Source: Maritalea mobilis
GTDB taxonomy: Bacteria; Pseudomonadota; Alphaproteobacteria; Rhodobacterales; Rhodobacteraceae
Direction: 5' to 3'
Assembly (NCBI RefSeq): GCF_019800885.1
Contig: NZ_JAHVKE010000001.1
Location: forward strand, 1,116,001-1,180,000
DNA: 64,000 nucleotides
A model generated the notes under the pieces. The model was not told where the DNA came from. It saw nothing but the letters and a program-made list of their open reading frames with translations, and ran no database searches. Of this stretch, positions 60,797 to 64,000 are shown one piece after another. Both the position numbers and the translations under genes were made by a program. How positions within the stretch are numbered: the stretch's first letter is position 1; each line of letters begins with the position of its first letter.

Positions 60797-63241
60797 CTAG
60801 AAGGGCACGTCACCCGCGGCGTCTGCCGCCACGACGAAACGACCGACGACATGCTTTTCGCCGGCCTTGTCAAAGGCAATGCCCAGCTTGTCGCCCTCGA
60901 CCGAGATCACCTCGCCATAGCCGAATTTCTGGTGAAAGACGCGGTCGCCGACGGTAAAGGCGCTGACCGCCTCGGCGTCGATGGTGACGTTCTTGGCCTC
61001 GGACGGCTGGCGCATTCCGAACCGGCCCTGGTTCTGCTGCAACCGTTTCCAGCCCGGGGAGTTGTAGACATCCGCGCGCGCGGCCTTGTCCTGCAAATCG
61101 CTGCCGCGCATCATGCCCGACACGGGACTTGCGCTCGCCGCCATCCCGCCCTGATGCCCATAGAGCCCCGGCGGGGTCAGCACCTCGACATGCGCCTCGG
61201 GCAGTTCGTCGATGAACCGGCTGGGAAGCTGGCTCTGCCACTGACCATAGACACGGCGGTTGCCCGCGAAGGAGATCGTGCAAACCTTTTCGGCCCGCGT
61301 GATGCCCACATAGGCAAGGCGGCGCTCTTCCTCCAACCCTTTCAGCCCGGTCTCGTCCATCGAGCGTTGCGAGGGGAACAACCCGTCTTCCCATCCCGGC
61401 AGGAACACCGCCGGAAACTCCAGCCCCTTGGCGGCGTGGAGCGTCATGAGTGTCACTTTCGGCTCATTGTCATCCTGCTCGTTGTCCATGATCAGGCTGA
61501 CATGTTCGAGGAACCCTTGCAGGTTCTCAAAGGATTCAAGGGCCTTCACGAGTTCCTTGAGGTTTTCCAGCCGCCCCGGCGCCTCGGGCGTCTTGTCGTT
61601 TTGCCACATCGCCGTATAGCCGGACTCGTCGAGAATCACCTCGGCCAGTTCGATATGGCTCAGCGCGTCGGCGGCGGGACGATCCTCTTCGATCAGGTCA
61701 TCGACCGGGCCCACCTGCCGCAATCCGCCTTGCATCAAGGCCCGCCAGTGGCCGACCTGGTCCACCAGCCGCGCCAGTTCCTTCAGGCCCTTGCCGGACA
61801 GCGCCTTGGCCTCGACCGCCAGCCGCGCGCCTTCCAGCAGGCTGACACCATTGCTGCGCGCCATGCGCTGGATCGTTGCCTGCGCCTTGTCGCCAAGGCC
61901 GCGCTTGGGGGTGTTCACGATCCGCTCGAAGGCGAGGTCATCCTCGGGGCTGACCACGACGCGGAAATAGGCCATCGCGTCGCGGATCTCCATCCGCTCG
62001 TAAAAGCGTGGCCCGCCGATCACGCGGTAGGGCAGACCGATGGTCAGGAACCGATCCTCGAAGGCGCGCATCTGGTGGCTGGCGCGGACGAGAATCGCGA
62101 TATCGTTGGGGCCGATCGGGTCCATGCCCCGGGTGCCCTGCCCCATCGCCTCGATCTCTTCGCCGATCCAGCGTGCCTCTTCCTCGCCGTCCCAATGGCC
62201 GATCAGGCGGACCTTTTCGCCGTCCTCGCCCTCGGTCCAGAGCGTTTTGCCCAAGCGGCCCTTGTTGGCCTCGATCACGCCAGAAGCGGCCGCCAGGATA
62301 TGCCCGGTCGAGCGATAATTCTGCTCCAGCCGCACCACCTTCGCGCCCGGAAAATCCTTTTCGAAGCGCAGGATGTTGCCCACCTCGGCCCCGCGCCAGC
62401 CATAGATCGACTGGTCGTCGTCGCCCACGCAGCAGATGTTGGAATGCCCCTGCGCCAGCAGCCGCAGCCACAGGTATTGGGCGACGTTCGTATCCTGATA
62501 CTCGTCCACGAGGATGTAGCGGAACCAGCGCTGGTATTGCGCCAGCAGGTCCTCGTTCCCCTGGAAAATGCGGATGACATGCAGCAGAAGGTCGCCGAAA
62601 TCGACCGCGTTCAACTCGACCAGCCGCGCCTGGTACTGCGCGTAAAGCTCCGGCCCACGCCGGTTGAACGCCCCCGCATCCGCGGCCGGCACCTTGTCGG
62701 GCGTCAGCGCGCGGTTTTTCCAGCCGTCGATGATGCCGGCCAGCTGCCGCGCGGGCCAACGTTTCTCATCAATGCCCGCGGCGTTGATCAACTGTTTCAT
62801 CAGCCGAACCTGGTCATCGGTATCGAGGATCGTGAAATTCGATTTCAGGTCCACAAGCTCGGCGTGGCGGCGCAAGAGCTTCACGCAGATCGCGTGAAAG
62901 GTGCCCAGCCACGGCATCCCCTCGACCGTCTGCCCCATCAGCGCGCCGATACGATTTTTCATCTCGCGCGCGGCCTTGTTGGTGAAGGTCACGGCCAGAA
63001 CTTCGTTCGGGCGGGCCGTCCCGGTGGCCAAAAGATGCGCGATCCGCGCGGTCAGCGCCTTGGTCTTGCCGGTGCCAGCCCCTGCCAGCATCAGGACCGG
63101 CCCCTCCATCTGCTCGACGGCCTCGCGCTGCGCGGGGTTCAGCCCGTCCAGATGCGGCATCGGGCGCGCCGCCATCGCGCGCGCGGACAGGGACGCGGCC
63201 GAGGCCGCCTCGAAAGCGTCGGAATCGTCGAAACTGCTCAT
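60797..63241 (-). CDS. uvrD: ATP-dependent DNA helicase UvrD/PcrA
   Basis: An 814-aa SF1A 3'-5' helicase for nucleotide excision and mismatch repair. Motif I GAGTGKT lies at 54-60, NEVLAVTFTNKAAREMKNR is Ia, VDEYQDTN is II, GDDDQSIYGWRGAEV is III, RLEQNYRST is IV, TLMTLHAAKGLEFPAVFLPG is V and EERRLAYVGITRAE is VI. The C terminus carries the Tudor-like domain (GDRVFHQKFGYGEVISVEGDKLGIAF). PcrA and UvrD are not distinguished here. It starts a minus-strand unit divergent from the lldD-like gene. Confidence 0.96.
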   Translation of the reverse strand: MSSFDDSDAFEAASAASLSARAMAARPMPHLDGLNPAQREAVEQMEGPVLMLAGAGTGKTKALTARIAHLLATGTARPNEVLAVTFTNKAAREMKNRIGALMGQTVEGMPWLGTFHAICVKLLRRHAELVDLKSNFTILDTDDQVRLMKQLINAAGIDEKRWPARQLAGIIDGWKNRALTPDKVPAADAGAFNRRGPELYAQYQARLVELNAVDFGDLLLHVIRIFQGNEDLLAQYQRWFRYILVDEYQDTNVAQYLWLRLLAQGHSNICCVGDDDQSIYGWRGAEVGNILRFEKDFPGAKVVRLEQNYRSTGHILAAASGVIEANKGRLGKTLWTEGEDGEKVRLIGHWDGEEEARWIGEEIEAMGQGTRGMDPIGPNDIAILVRASHQMRAFEDRFLTIGLPYRVIGGPRFYERMEIRDAMAYFRVVVSPEDDLAFERIVNTPKRGLGDKAQATIQRMARSNGVSLLEGARLAVEAKALSGKGLKELARLVDQVGHWRALMQGGLRQVGPVDDLIEEDRPAADALSHIELAEVILDESGYTAMWQNDKTPEAPGRLENLKELVKALESFENLQGFLEHVSLIMDNEQDDNEPKVTLMTLHAAKGLEFPAVFLPGWEDGLFPSQRSMDETGLKGLEEERRLAYVGITRAEKVCTISFAGNRRVYGQWQSQLPSRFIDELPEAHVEVLTPPGLYGHQGGMAASASPVSGMMRGSDLQDKAARADVYNSPGWKRLQQNQGRFGMRQPSEAKNVTIDAEAVSAFTVGDRVFHQKFGYGEVISVEGDKLGIAFDKAGEKHVVGRFVVAADAAGDVPF

Positions 63242-63383
63242 GGGCTGATCATAGGTCGGACACCGCGCTTGTTAAAGGTTTGTTCGCAGATTGTTCCAAC
63301 CGCACTCAAATCCGGCGGAGGCAACAGGTTTTTCGATGGCTCGCCACTGGACAAGCGCGGCGCAAGACGATCATCTCGGCGTA

Positions 63384-64000
63384 ATGGACCTGCACAGCCG
63401 CTTTCCCGCCCTGTCCGATCTCAAGGCCCGCGCCCGTCGCCGCATTCCCCATTTCGTCTGGGAATATCTCGACAGCGCAACCGGGTCGGAAAAGATCACC
63501 GAGCGCAACCGCGCGGCGCTCGACAAGGTGCTGTTCCGCCCCGCGGCCCTGCGCGGCGAGATCACGCCAGACCTGTCCACCACGCTGTTCGGCGAAGATT
63601 TCCCGGCACCCTTCGGCATCGCACCGCTTGGCATGTCCGGCCTGATCTGGCCCGAGGCCGAGCGCATCCTTGCCCGCCACGCGGCCCGCGCGGGTATTCC
63701 CTACACGCTGTCCACCGTGGCGACGCGGACACCGGACGAGTTGAAGGGCCATATCGGAGACCATGGCTGGTTCCAGATGTACCCACCCAAATCGCCCGAG
63801 ATCCGCGACGACATGCTGCGCCGCGCGCGGGAGGCCGGGTTCAAGGCGCTGGTTCTGACCGTCGATGTGCCCGCTGCCTCGCGCCGCGAAAGGCAGACGC
63901 GGGGCGGGTTGGTCCAGCCCCCGCGCCTGACGCCGCGCCTGTTGTTGCAGGTTGCGCGCTGCCCGGCCTGGGCGCTCGGCATCCAGGCCAGCGGCATGCC
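63384..64000 (+). CDS. Alpha-hydroxy-acid dehydrogenase (LldD-like), partial
   Basis: The first ~205 residues of an FMN-dependent alpha-hydroxy-acid oxidising enzyme; the window ends inside the gene. Visible features: FVWEYLDSATGSEKITERNRAAL, FPAPFGIAPLGMSGLIWPEAE, YTLSTVATRTPDEL, WFQMYPPKS and LVLTVDVPAASRRERQTR. It probably oxidises L-lactate or a related 2-hydroxy acid and passes electrons to the quinone pool. I prefer the ATG at 63384 (MDLHSRFPALSDL); an in-frame ATG at 63336 would add 16 residues. Confidence 0.88.
   Translation, partial: MDLHSRFPALSDLKARARRRIPHFVWEYLDSATGSEKITERNRAALDKVLFRPAALRGEITPDLSTTLFGEDFPAPFGIAPLGMSGLIWPEAERILARHAARAGIPYTLSTVATRTPDELKGHIGDHGWFQMYPPKSPEIRDDMLRRAREAGFKALVLTVDVPAASRRERQTRGGLVQPPRLTPRLLLQVARCPAWALGIQASGM

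Overview
The window is a high-GC (roughly 65%) stretch of an alphaproteobacterial chromosome, almost certainly from the Rhodobacterales (Roseobacter/Rhodobacter group). The evidence is gene content and order: a glyQ-DUF6446-glyS-PPDK-like block, cobS/cobT, DUF2484 next to the mur genes, a DUF1127 gene followed by CCUCCUCCC-loop hairpins, and a long dcw cluster. I see no tRNA or rRNA gene, no CRISPR array, no insertion sequence and no prophage. Many long ORFs antisense to real genes are GC-driven shadows.

Layout. 1-7.7 kb: magnesium transporter mgtE, guanine deaminase, glmM and folP, a GNAT gene convergent with an extended folB, and a SleB-type hydrolase. 7.8-14.2 kb: divergent PPDK-like enzyme, glyS, a DUF6446 gene and glyQ. 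14.4-19.1 kb: a secreted SPOR-like/peptidoglycan-binding/trypsin-like protein with no catalytic triad, Tat-exported MsrB, then fasciclin protein, RskA-like anti-sigma and ECF sigma factor. 19.2-23.3 kb: cobS and cobT, separated by a nuclease-like lipoprotein and a small secreted protein. 23.5-29.3 kb: aminopeptidase P, DUF427, a secreted unknown, a ClC protein and a SnoaL-like protein.

29.2-54.7 kb is the minus-strand cell-envelope region. In transcription order it runs mraZ, rsmH, ftsL, ftsI, murE, murF, mraY, murD, a VOC gene, ftsW, murG, murC, an APC permease, a 79-aa ORF, DUF2484, a 58-aa ORF, murB, ddl, ftsQ, ftsA, ftsZ, lpxC, bamD, recN. Most junctions overlap by 4 nt or abut, so translation is probably coupled. 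The gene-free 564 bp upstream of mraZ holds an RNA-like leader ending in a 14-bp hairpin and resembles the UpsM RNA of Rhodobacter sphaeroides.

55.3-64 kb: apbC/mrp, an MFS transporter, a DUF1127 gene followed by a 410-bp array of stem-loops, Lrp and LysE genes diverging from a nested palindrome, a Hint-domain protein, uvrD/pcrA and the start of an alpha-hydroxy-acid dehydrogenase.

The most striking non-coding feature is 58,091-58,504. It has eight hairpins with the anti-Shine-Dalgarno loop CCTCCTCCC, arranged as four two-hairpin RNAs and followed by a strong terminator. They are separated by three small hairpins, two of which show a shortened TCCTCCC loop. It matches the CcsR ('cuckoo') sRNA locus known downstream of the DUF1127 gene ccaF1 in R. 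sphaeroides. The short-loop spacers and the ~108-nt higher-order period are details I have not seen described.
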